Source: an uncultured Clostridia bacterium (lineage in GTDB: Bacteria > Bacillota > Clostridia > Oscillospirales > Acutalibacteraceae). Taken from it: a DNA stretch of 8,048 nt. Positions 1 through 6,220 of this stretch are shown here, piece by piece; within the stretch, counting starts at the first letter, position 1; every line of letters begins with the position of its first letter. The stretch lies in assembly GCA_947626485.1 (NCBI GenBank), contig CANQSG010000090.1, forward strand, positions 1 to 8,048, read 5' to 3'. A program made the translations under genes and the position numbers. The notes under the pieces were generated by a model, which saw only the letters and a program-made list of their open reading frames with translations, made no database searches and was not told the DNA's origin.

Positions 1-642
1 AATTTCGTCCATCTGACGGCTCCAGCCCCGGTGCATGATCATCAGCGTCTCGCCGTACAAATCTTCGACCGTCAGTTTCTCTCTCTGCGCCAGCGGGTGA
101 TAGATGGACACGGCAACGCAGATCGGCTCGCGTGATATTTCAAAGCCGTCGCATTCCCGCAGTTTCAGCATGGTCTCGTCAAAGATTCCCGCCACCACGT
201 CGATCTTATCGCCGAGGTTTTTGAGGATCTCTCTGGCGTTTTCCGGGGTGTTTTCAAAAGGGACAAGCTGAAAGCTGATGTCCGAGCAATGCTTGTGAAT
301 CTGCGGCCACAGATCGGTGAGAAGCTGGGCGGGCGTCATGGGCGAGGTGCCGATGCGGATCAGTTGCTCCTGCGCAAGCTCCGCATTTTTTGCGCGCTCC
401 ACCGCCTCCCGGCAGTAGTCGGTGATGTACCGAGCGTCTTTGTATAGGGACTGCCCGGCTTTTGTCAGCGTCAGGCCCCGATGCGTCCGGTCAAAGAGCC
501 GCACGCCCAAATCGTTTTCCAGCAAATTGATCTGCTTAATCAGTGCAGTGGAAGTGATGTATAAATCCTCGGCGGCCTTGTTGAAGCTGCCCGCCTCCGC
601 CACACGGATAAAGGATGTAAAATTGATATTATTGATGTTCAT
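1..642 (-). CDS. LysR-family transcriptional regulator (3' end cut off by window)
   Basis: The first 214 residues are present; the C-terminus lies beyond the left edge. Residues about 4-62 form the LysR winged helix-turn-helix, with the typical run FIRVAEAGSFNKAAEDLYIT, then LLENDLGVRLFDRTHRGLTLT. From about residue 80 the substrate-binding domain begins (IRIGTSPMTPAQLL), reaching HPLAQREKLTVEDLYGETLM at the edge. LysR proteins bind promoter DNA as tetramers and respond to a small-molecule ligand; the ligand cannot be told here. The start at 642 is preceded by a GAGGTGG ribosome site. It overlaps by 14 bp the end of the upstream helix-turn-helix gene, so the two are probably co-transcribed and translationally coupled. 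No target gene is visible beside it; the divergent neighbour is an acetyltransferase. Confidence 0.93.
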   Translation of the reverse strand, partial: MNINNINFTSFIRVAEAGSFNKAAEDLYITSTALIKQINLLENDLGVRLFDRTHRGLTLTKAGQSLYKDARYITDYCREAVERAKNAELAQEQLIRIGTSPMTPAQLLTDLWPQIHKHCSDISFQLVPFENTPENAREILKNLGDKIDVVAGIFDETMLKLRECDGFEISREPICVAVSIYHPLAQREKLTVEDLYGETLMIMHRGWSRQMDEI

Positions 643-841
643 GAGCAGCTTCCACCTCGCTTTTGTCTTCCTTTCGGCGCTTTCGTAAATCACAGGGCTT
701 TTTTACGTCTGCGGGGATCATCCAAGAATGCCCGAACCGCTTCACACCTTCAATTCTGCCGTTTTCGCACAGCTTCTGAATTCGTCGTTCGGAAATCTGC
801 CATTTTTCCGCAGCTTCTTTTACGGAAATCGCATTGAGCAT
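629..841 (-). CDS. Small helix-turn-helix DNA-binding protein (MerR/excisionase-like)
   Basis: A 70-residue protein. Residues 4-45 match the MerR/excisionase-type helix-turn-helix seen in many small clostridial proteins: ISVKEAAEKWQISERRIQKL, then a wing ending GVKRFGHSWMIPADVKKP. The tail from about residue 50 is highly charged. It is expected to bind DNA in the cytoplasm, possibly as an accessory to the LysR protein encoded directly downstream with a 14 bp overlap. The start at 841 follows AGAGGG with 7 nt spacing, and a good promoter lies just upstream. No recombination partner (integrase) is seen nearby, so an excisionase role is not supported. The domain call is firm; the biological role is unknown. 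Confidence 0.85.
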   Translation of the reverse strand: MLNAISVKEAAEKWQISERRIQKLCENGRIEGVKRFGHSWMIPADVKKPCDLRKRRKEDKSEVEAAHEHQ

Positions 842-872
842 GAAAAATCCCTCTTTTTCATTCTATATAAAT

Positions 873-901
873 ATTATATACGGTTAAACGAACTTTTGCA
901 A
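873..901 (-). promoter_or_regulatory. Sigma-A promoter for the HTH-LysR operon
   Basis: Read on the minus strand, a -35 element TTGCAA (896-901) is separated by 17 bp from a perfect -10 TATAAT (873-878). Transcription would begin near 866 and the first start codon is at 841, giving a leader of about 25 nt that contains the ribosome site. Confidence 0.75.
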
Positions 902-1052
902 GGCTATTGTGGGGAAAAATGCGAAACATTGTTTTTGCGGCGCCATTTCAGGAAGAGGGCGGCTGCCGGGCGATTTTATGCTGCACCGAAAATGTCGCAT
1001 GCGATTTACTAAAATAGACGCAGAAATCAAAAAACGGAAAGGGTACACGGAA

Positions 1053-1634
1053 ATGGTGCCGGGGTTGGATGAGATCGTAACGGAGCGGCTGGTGCTGCGG
1101 CCGTCGGAGGACGGGCGGGATCTGGAGACTTACCTTGCGCATCTCGAGGCGGAAGATGAATATTTGATTCAGTACGGAATGGAAAAGTCGGACGAGCTGC
1201 TCAAGATGATCGACTTTCACACTGCTCCGGTCGCGTATTTCACCGTGTTCCTGAAGGGCACGCAGACGATGATCGGCTACGTCGGCGTCATGACGGCAGA
1301 GGGCGACGCGCTCGAGGGAAATCTGGAATTTTACATTTTCAAAGCGTACCGAAGAAACGGATTCTGCAAGGAGGCCGTGCGGGCGTTGATTCAGGCTTTT
1401 TTCAGCGGCGCGTTGACGGGGCGGCAGGAGGAGAGCGCCTTTGCGGAGACCCTTTCCGAAAACGAGGCCCCGATCCGCTTGCTCGAATCGCTCGGATTTG
1501 AAAAGGATGCGTGGGGAATGCGGGTAAACCTTGATGAACAGGGAAATTTCACCGCGCAACATGGGATTCGACGCTTTGTTTTACAGAATCCGGCGGTCAA
1601 TCCGAGAACACGGCGGCGAGGTTTTCGGGGGTGA
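1053..1634 (+). CDS. GNAT-family N-acetyltransferase (RimJ/RimL-like)
   Basis: A 193-residue protein of the GNAT fold, which moves the acetyl group of acetyl-CoA to an amine; the acceptor is unknown. Residues 8-17 (IVTERLVLRP) are the usual opening strand of the RimJ/RimL-type subfamily. The acetyl-CoA loop is at residues 100-105 (RRNGFC), which fits R-x-x-G-x-G/A except that Cys replaces the last small residue. Residues 135-149 (SENEAPIRLLESLGF) match the conserved Asn-to-Leu-Gly-Phe helix and strand. I chose the ATG at 1053 because GGAAAGGG lies 9 nt upstream and because the homology begins at once. The open frame extends back to 909, but that part has no domain-like sequence. The 3' end overlaps the convergent lipoprotein gene by 38 bp, so the Arg-rich last residues may be an unconserved tail. 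No clear promoter was found upstream. Confidence 0.88.
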   Translation: MVPGLDEIVTERLVLRPSEDGRDLETYLAHLEAEDEYLIQYGMEKSDELLKMIDFHTAPVAYFTVFLKGTQTMIGYVGVMTAEGDALEGNLEFYIFKAYRRNGFCKEAVRALIQAFFSGALTGRQEESAFAETLSENEAPIRLLESLGFEKDAWGMRVNLDEQGNFTAQHGIRRFVLQNPAVNPRTRRRGFRG

Positions 1635-2301
1635 AGGAATACCATGTGGCGGACGGTTTGGCCTGCCAGTCGGCGAGGGCTTTGTCGAACGTCGCCTCGT
1701 CGACCTCCTCGCCGTCGACGGTGCAGCGCGTCGCGGCGCCGTCGCTTGTGGCTTCCTTGCGCAGGACGTCCTGCGTCTCGACGGCGCCGTTGCCCGTAAA
1801 GCGGAGCCTGCCCACGCCGGAGGTCTCGGCGCTGCCGGAATTCCCGGCGGTGCCGTCGGTTTTCAGCTCGGCGGTGTTGAACCAGCGAGCGGAATAATAG
1901 TAGCCGCGCACGCCGCCGCCCTCCGCGTGGAGGACAAACGCCCAGCCGTCGTCGGTCTCGAGCACCGCCTCGTCCGTCCCGTCGCCGTCGAGATCGAGCA
2001 CGGTGAAGGATTGGGGCGTCAGCGCGCTGCCGTCCGCGTCGTTCAGCGCCTGCCGAAGGTCGGTCACGTTGGCGGTGCGAACCTCGTCGTCATAGCCGCT
2101 CTCCCCGCAGGCAAACGGGACGTCCTTCGCCTCGCGCAGCACGTCGTAGATCGCCTGCCGCGCCTTTTGCGCGTCGACGGCGCCGGACGCGCAGCCGGTG
2201 ACCGCGAGCGCGAGCGCGACGAACAGCGGCAGCCCCTGCAAAACCCGTTTCAAAGTGCGCGCCATACGACGCGGGCAGCCGGCCGACCGATCTTTTTTCA
2301 T
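1597..2301 (-). CDS. Putative lipoprotein with Asp-rich (FG-GAP-like) motif
   Basis: A 234-residue exported lipoprotein. It has a basic N-terminus (MKKDRS...RRMARTLKR), a hydrophobic segment (LPLFVALALAV) and a lipobox LAVTGC, so the mature protein would be anchored in the membrane by a lipid on that Cys. The mature part has VLDLDGDGTDEAVLET, a calcium-loop/FG-GAP-like motif in which DxDGDG is followed by a beta strand, then an aromatic-rich stretch and a C-terminus YSFTPENLAAVF resembling clostridial lipoproteins of unknown function. I chose the ATG at 2301 because AGGAG lies 8 nt upstream; a GTG at 2310 overlaps that ribosome site and is unlikely. A promoter is present. No function can be given beyond likely surface location. 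Its stop lies inside the end of the convergent acetyltransferase gene. Confidence 0.85.
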   Translation of the reverse strand: MKKDRSAGCPRRMARTLKRVLQGLPLFVALALAVTGCASGAVDAQKARQAIYDVLREAKDVPFACGESGYDDEVRTANVTDLRQALNDADGSALTPQSFTVLDLDGDGTDEAVLETDDGWAFVLHAEGGGVRGYYYSARWFNTAELKTDGTAGNSGSAETSGVGRLRFTGNGAVETQDVLRKEATSDGAATRCTVDGEEVDEATFDKALADWQAKPSATWYSFTPENLAAVFSD

Positions 2302-2332
2302 CTCTACCACTCCTGTCGATTTTTATATTTTT

Positions 2333-2361
2333 ATGATAATTTCCGAAAGCGGCATCGTCAA
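2333..2361 (-). promoter_or_regulatory. Sigma-A promoter for the minus-strand lipoprotein gene
   Basis: On the minus strand, -35 TTGACG (2356-2361) and -10 TATCAT (2333-2338) are separated by 17 bp, each one base off consensus. The leader to the ATG at 2301 is about 25 nt. Confidence 0.75.
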
Positions 2362-2367
2362 GAAAAA

Positions 2368-2384
2368 AAGGATGACAAATCCTT
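2368..2384. promoter_or_regulatory. Possible operator: AAGGAT-5-ATCCTT dyad
   Basis: A perfect 6 bp inverted repeat with a 5-base spacer sits 6 bp upstream of the -35 element of the minus-strand lipoprotein promoter, in the spacer between two divergent promoters. The position would suit an activator or repressor site. No matching site was seen elsewhere, so this is only a candidate. Confidence 0.3.
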
Positions 2385-2474
2385 ACATGTTTGTTACAGC
2401 CGGCCGGCAACCTTCGCCCGCTCCCTCCCTGCTCGCGTCCCTTTCCTGTGTGGTAAACTAATTCAGAAAAACAG

Positions 2475-2503
2475 TTGAAATTTATCCAACTTCATGCTAC
2501 AAT
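2475..2503 (+). promoter_or_regulatory. Sigma-A promoter for the plus-strand lipoprotein gene
   Basis: -35 TTGAAA (2475-2480) and -10 TACAAT (2498-2503) are separated by exactly 17 bp. The predicted transcript would start near 2510, about 23 nt before the ATG at 2533, with AAGGAGA in the leader. Confidence 0.8.
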
Positions 2504-2532
2504 GTAAACAAATAAAACAAGGAGATGAGAGC

Positions 2533-3318
2533 ATGAAGCGTTGGTTGATTCTTTTGCTTTGTCTTTGTCTGACCGCCGGGTTGACGGGCTGCGTGAATGC
2601 GGGGGCGGAAGCGGAAACGGATTCCTCTCTCTCCTCCGATTCGGACGCCGCGGTTGCCGTCAGCAGCGAGACCGCCGCGATCGAGACAAACAGCAAAACG
2701 CAGACGAGTTCTGAAAGCGCCCCGCCGTCAAACGTCGGCAAGGCGGACGAAAACAGCTCCGCGCGCCCTTCTTCCGAACCGAACAAGACCGCAAACACTT
2801 CCAGCTTTGATTATTTGGAGTCCCACCCGTGGGTCGTCAGCAAAGAAACGCTTCTGTCGGTCACGCCGGACATGACGTATGCCGAAATCATCGAGCTGTT
2901 GGGGGATCCGGAAAACTGCCGCATTATGCATGGCTTTGCGCAGTATGTCGTTGACCGCAGCTCGCCGCATCTGCTGCTTTTCTTCTATGACGACTTGAAC
3001 AGCGTTTGCGGTTTATCGGGTGCGGAATTATGGAACTCCAGTTATGATTTTAAGGGCATGATGTATGATACCGCGTCACACACCACAGACGCAATTCTGA
3101 TTTATAATACAGGTCTGGTTACCTGTCCTTGGTATCCGTATTTTGATTATATCGATGCCGGTCCATCAAATGATACCGAAATTGTTGACGCCGCAGGACA
3201 GCCAATTTCATGGGAGAGTTTTCAAGTCGGAGACAAAATTCGAATTACGCATGAAAGCAATGTGGCAAATTGTTCACCTCCCAGAGTTGGGACGACGAAA
3301 ATCGTAAAATTGCAGTGA
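2533..3318 (+). CDS. Putative lipoprotein with SmpA/OmlA-like and DUF3221-like parts
   Basis: A 261-residue lipoprotein. Residues 1-20 are a signal peptide with a lipobox (LTGC, Cys20). Residues about 25-90 are a Ser/Thr/Ala-rich low-complexity linker, as expected for a tether to the cell wall zone. Residues about 98-150 (SKETLLSVTPDMTYAEIIEL then LGDPENC) resemble the small alpha/beta module of SmpA/OmlA and related lipoproteins. The end, VGDKIRITHE...SPPRVGTTKIVKL, resembles DUF3221 (YobA-like), a small extracellular barrel. Both domain matches are by eye. Start: AAGGAGA lies 7 nt before the ATG. It has its own promoter and a strong terminator, so it is probably monocistronic. GC content falls from above 60% in the linker to about 45% in the C-terminal half. 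Function unknown; the other lipoprotein upstream is divergent and unrelated in sequence. Confidence 0.85.
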   Translation: MKRWLILLLCLCLTAGLTGCVNAGAEAETDSSLSSDSDAAVAVSSETAAIETNSKTQTSSESAPPSNVGKADENSSARPSSEPNKTANTSSFDYLESHPWVVSKETLLSVTPDMTYAEIIELLGDPENCRIMHGFAQYVVDRSSPHLLLFFYDDLNSVCGLSGAELWNSSYDFKGMMYDTASHTTDAILIYNTGLVTCPWYPYFDYIDAGPSNDTEIVDAAGQPISWESFQVGDKIRITHESNVANCSPPRVGTTKIVKLQ

Positions 3319-3356
3319 CGGTCGATCGGCAAAAACCGACTTTGTGCAGATAGCAG

Positions 3357-3390
3357 AAAAACCGGCCGGGGATGTCTCCGGTCGGTTTTT
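3357..3390 (+). terminator. Intrinsic terminator after lipoprotein gene
   Basis: Arms AAAAACCGGCCGG (3357-3369) and CCGGTCGGTTTTT (3378-3390) form a 13 bp stem with one G-U pair and an 8-base loop, ending in a T run. It lies 39 bp past the stop at 3318. The A run on the 5' side means it could also work on the other strand. Confidence 0.85.
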
Positions 3391-3672
3391 GGCGCGGTCG
3401 ACCTTTTCGACCCTGCCGCCGAAGCGGCGCAGCCCCCGGCAGAGGATCTCCGCCCAGGCGGGCACGCCCGCATTGTCCCAGCCAGTCAGCGGAACCCTTT
3501 GCAGGGTTTGGCGGTCGACTCATTCACGAACATATACACGTCCGCCGTTTCGTCGACCATGTGGCTGACCCGCAGCAGCGGGAACGACCCTTCGACCCGC
3601 ACGTCGGGCGCAAAAAGACCGTTTGATACATAAAAATCGCCCTCATTTCGCGTTATTTCCAACCATTCCCCG
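3391..3672 (-). pseudogene. Frame-broken remnant of a minus-strand protein gene
   Basis: The gap between 3319 and 3717 has no intact gene, but on the minus strand it reads like protein in two frames. From about 3670 down to 3489 the frame gives WLEITRNEGDFYVSNGLFAP, then DVRVEGSFPLLRVSHMVDET and ADVYMFVNEST, and stops at 3486. From about 3500 down to 3391 another frame gives VPLTGWDNAGVPAWAEILCR, then GLRRFGGRVEKVDRA. Both stretches have strong G/C third positions like real genes of this genome. The first lacks a plausible start with a ribosome site, and the second runs into the terminator without its own stop. I infer a decayed or truncated gene, with a frameshift near 3490-3500. The part DVYMFVNES recalls segments of some glycoside hydrolases, but this is weak and I do not assign a family. 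Confidence 0.5.
3581..3605 (+). promoter_or_regulatory. Possible ECF-type promoter upstream of the sigma gene
   Basis: GGAAC (3581-3585) and CGTC (3602-3605) with a 16 bp gap resemble the -35/-10 pattern common to ECF sigma promoters, 113 bp before the ATG at 3718. It lies inside the decayed gene remnant, and short motifs arise by chance in GC-rich DNA. No convincing sigma-A promoter was found here. Confidence 0.2.
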
Positions 3673-3717
3673 TTTCGCGTGTCTATATGGGTGAGAGCTC
3701 TCAAGAGGTGAAACCAG

Positions 3718-5373
3718 ATGAACAGACAAGACGCCGAACAATTCCTCACCGCGTCCCTGAAACCGATTTTCGGCTTTGCACTAAAGCGCTGCAAAAGCGT
3801 TCCGGACGCCGAGGATCTGGCGCAGGAGATCGCGGCGCGGACGTTTCGCGCGCTGCTCGCCCGGGAAGACGTCGAAGATCCGACGCATTTTCTCTGGACG
3901 GTGGCACACAACACGCTCTGCAATTACTATCGCGACACCGCCAAAAACGCGGTCGGCGTTTCGCTCGACGAGGCGACGTTTCTCACCGCTCCCGCCGACG
4001 ACCCGGACGACGCGGACGCGCAGACCCTGCGGCGGCTGCGGCAGGAGATCGCCTATCTTTCCGAAACGCAGCGAAGAATCGTGATCGCCTATTATTTCGA
4101 AAACCGAAAGCAGGCGGAAATCGCGCGGGAGTTGAACGTTCCGGTCGGCACCGTCAAGTGGCATCTGTTTGAAGCCAAAAAAGAACTGAAACGAGGGATG
4201 CAAACCATGCGGGAAACAAGCGAGCTCCGATTTCACCCGATCAAATTCGATTCCTACGGCACCGTCGGCAGCATCGGCACGAAGTCGCCCGCCGAATTTT
4301 TTCGCTCGGCGCTGGCGCAGAACCTCTGTTACAGCGTGAGAAACAGGGCGAAAACGGTCAACGAGATCGCCGACGATCTGGGCGTGTCGCCCATCTATGT
4401 GGGATCGGAAGCGGAACACCTTGCAGAATACGGCTTTCTGCGGTTTGAAAAAGGGAAATATCTCGCGAATTTCCTCATCAGCGAGCCGACGGTCGAGCTG
4501 CTGACCCTGCAAAACGAGATGTACCGGCGCGCCGCGGTGCTGTTCGCAAATGATTTATTCGACGCGCTGACCGGCTCCGAGATTTTGGACGACCCGGGGA
4601 TCCTCTGCGGGCAGACCGACGGAGCGGTGCGCCTGCGTGAAGCAGAAAAAGCCGACCGGAATTTCGTCTTCTTCGCGCTGATCCCCTACATCGCCGCCTG
4701 CGCGCAGGACGAGCGGGAAGAACAGGCCGTTTCCTTCGAGGAGGTCGCGACCTACCGCCCGGACGGCGCGCACGACATTTACCACGCGACGATTCTGCCG
4801 GAGCACCTGACCCTCCCGGCAGACTACGTTCCGATGAAAAACTGGAGCGGTCCGATGTGGGAAGCCTGCGGCGGCAGAACCCTCTGGCGGGTGGACAGCG
4901 AATGGTCGGATCGCCCTCTTCCGACCCCGCATTTTTCGGAGGACGCCAAGCGGGTGCTTTTGCTCTATGCGCGGGAACAGGAGGACGCGCTGGCGGTCGA
5001 GGAATACGCCTGGCTCGCCGAGCGCGGCTATCTCAAAACGACCGGTGACCCGGACGGGAATTTCAAATCCGCGTGGCAGGTCGTCGTGCTCGCAACGCGG
5101 GAAATCCGCGAAAAGCTCCTCTCCCTCGGCGCGCAGATCAAAGAAAAGCACCGGGCTGCATTCGACGCGTTGAAGGCGCCCTACACAGCGGCGGTGCTCG
5201 ATTCGGTGCCGGCACACCTGCGAAAAGTCAAGCAGTATGAATTGCAGTTCCTCTTCCGTTCCGACGGCTGGTTTTTGCTGCATTGCCTGACGGCGCTGCT
5301 GCAAAACGGCAAGCTGAAAGAACCGACGCAGGGGCAACGGAAGGCGTTGAGTATGCTGATTTTAGAGGAATAA
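3718..5373 (+). CDS. ECF-type sigma factor with long C-terminal extension
   Basis: A 551-residue protein. Residues about 7-73 are sigma region 2 (AEDLAQEIAARTFRALL, then HFLWTVAHNTLCNYYRD), which binds core RNA polymerase and melts the -10. Residues about 103-160 are region 4 (LSETQRRIVIAYYF, then AEIARELNVPVGTVKWHLFE), a helix-turn-helix reading the -35. A typical ECF sigma ends near residue 165-190. Here about 390 residues follow. Residues 191-255 look like a winged helix (TVNEIADDLGVSPIYVGSEA, EHLAEYGFLRFEKGKYLANF), and residues about 430-475 (EEYAWLAERGYLKTT) may be another. The rest I do not recognise. AAGAGGTG lies about 7 nt before the ATG. No anti-sigma gene is adjacent, so the extension may itself sense a signal or hold the sigma inactive; that is inference. 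The stop abuts the stop of the convergent DUF554 gene. Confidence 0.88.
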   Translation: MNRQDAEQFLTASLKPIFGFALKRCKSVPDAEDLAQEIAARTFRALLAREDVEDPTHFLWTVAHNTLCNYYRDTAKNAVGVSLDEATFLTAPADDPDDADAQTLRRLRQEIAYLSETQRRIVIAYYFENRKQAEIARELNVPVGTVKWHLFEAKKELKRGMQTMRETSELRFHPIKFDSYGTVGSIGTKSPAEFFRSALAQNLCYSVRNRAKTVNEIADDLGVSPIYVGSEAEHLAEYGFLRFEKGKYLANFLISEPTVELLTLQNEMYRRAAVLFANDLFDALTGSEILDDPGILCGQTDGAVRLREAEKADRNFVFFALIPYIAACAQDEREEQAVSFEEVATYRPDGAHDIYHATILPEHLTLPADYVPMKNWSGPMWEACGGRTLWRVDSEWSDRPLPTPHFSEDAKRVLLLYAREQEDALAVEEYAWLAERGYLKTTGDPDGNFKSAWQVVVLATREIREKLLSLGAQIKEKHRAAFDALKAPYTAAVLDSVPAHLRKVKQYELQFLFRSDGWFLLHCLTALLQNGKLKEPTQGQRKALSMLILEE

Positions 5374-6102
5374 TCACGAAAACGACCACGGGAGGTAGGC
5401 GGCGAGGGCGGCGAGAAGGACGGCGGGAAGGAGATTTGCGACCCGAATCGTCTTGCCCCAGACAAGGTTGACACCGACGCAGAAGATCAGCACCGAGCCG
5501 ATCAGGGAGAGATAGGCGGTCGCCAGCTCGGTCATCAGCGGGGCGACAAGGCGGGCGAGCAGCGTGACGCCGCCCTCGAGCAGCAGCACCGGGAGCGCCG
5601 AAAAGACGCAGCCCTTGCCGAGCGACGAGGTCATGACGAGGATGATGATGAAATCGAGCACCGACTTGACCGCCAGCGTCGAATAATCGCCCGAAATGCC
5701 GTCCTGCATCGCGCCGACGATCGCCATCGCGCCGACGCAGACGGTCAGCGACGCCGTCACAAAGGCGTTCACAAAGCGCGGGTCGCCGCTGTTGCCGGTC
5801 TTGCGTTTCAGCCATTCGCCGAAGCGCTCGATCCCCTGCTCGAGCTTCAGCCATTCGCCGAGTATCGTGCCCAGCGCGAGGCAGAGCACGACGAGCATGG
5901 ATTTTCCGCTCAACAGCTGCGTGCCGTCGACCGTCAACATGCCCTGCATCGCGCCGGCGATCGCGATAAAGATCACGCTGACACCGCAGACCTTCTCGAG
6001 CGCCGTCTGCTGCGCGGCGCCGAACAGCTTGCCGGTGAAATGCCCGAGCAGGCCGGCGACCAGAATCGCCGCGACGTTAATCAGGGTTCCCAAACCGAAC
6101 AT
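5374..6102 (-). CDS. DUF554-family integral membrane protein
   Basis: A 242-residue protein with about seven or eight hydrophobic segments, including the N-terminal GTLINVAAILVAGLLG and a C-terminal LLPAVLLAALAAYLPW. The family signature CVGAMAIVGAMQDGISGDYS followed by TLAVKSVLD is clear at about residues 123-151. DUF554 (YdfK-like) proteins are inner-membrane proteins of unproven function, sometimes thought to be transporters. I chose the ATG at 6102: it follows GGGAAGGTG, and the upstream 20 codons of open frame overlap the promoter. Transcription is from its own promoter just downstream of the RadC-family terminator. The last codon abuts the stop of the convergent sigma factor gene with no intervening base, so no separate terminator fits between them. 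Confidence 0.93.
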   Translation of the reverse strand: MFGLGTLINVAAILVAGLLGHFTGKLFGAAQQTALEKVCGVSVIFIAIAGAMQGMLTVDGTQLLSGKSMLVVLCLALGTILGEWLKLEQGIERFGEWLKRKTGNSGDPRFVNAFVTASLTVCVGAMAIVGAMQDGISGDYSTLAVKSVLDFIIILVMTSSLGKGCVFSALPVLLLEGGVTLLARLVAPLMTELATAYLSLIGSVLIFCVGVNLVWGKTIRVANLLPAVLLAALAAYLPWSFS

Positions 6103-6133
6103 ACCGCACCTTCCCTTTTCATCGTTCCGTTTC

Positions 6134-6162
6134 AGTATACCACAGTTCCGAGGACAAGGCAA
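6134..6162 (-). promoter_or_regulatory. Extended -10 promoter for the DUF554 gene
   Basis: On the minus strand, -35 TTGCCT (6157-6162), 17 bp spacer, then TGG directly before -10 TATACT (6134-6139). The TG supplies an extended -10. The leader to the ATG at 6102 is about 25 nt. Confidence 0.75.
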
Positions 6163-6174
6163 TCAAATTCGCGT

Positions 6175-6210
6175 AAAAAGGGCAATCTCCCGGCGAGACT
6201 GCCCTTTTTT
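6175..6210 (-). terminator. Intrinsic terminator after the RadC-family gene
   Basis: Arms AAAAAGGGCA (6175-6184) and TGCCCTTTTT (6200-6209) are perfectly complementary; an inner TCTC/GAGA pairing extends the stem. It lies 11 bp past the stop of the minus-strand RadC-family gene and just before the DUF554 promoter, so it insulates the two genes. T runs exist on both strands. Confidence 0.88.
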
Positions 6211-6220
6211 CGTTGAAAAA

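Noticed and set aside
948..1562. Long minus-strand open frame across the acetyltransferase gene
   Set aside because: It is the mirror of the GNAT coding frame in GC-rich DNA, with no start signal or recognisable domain; the GNAT reading has clear motifs.
2399..2408. GCCGGCCGGC palindrome between the divergent lipoprotein promoters
   Set aside because: Short and built only of G and C; likely composition, and not placed at either promoter.
1531..2478. 315-codon plus-strand open frame opposite the lipoprotein gene
   Set aside because: It is rich in Ala, Gly, Arg and Val as expected of an antisense shadow, and the opposite strand has a promoter, ribosome site, signal peptide and lipobox.
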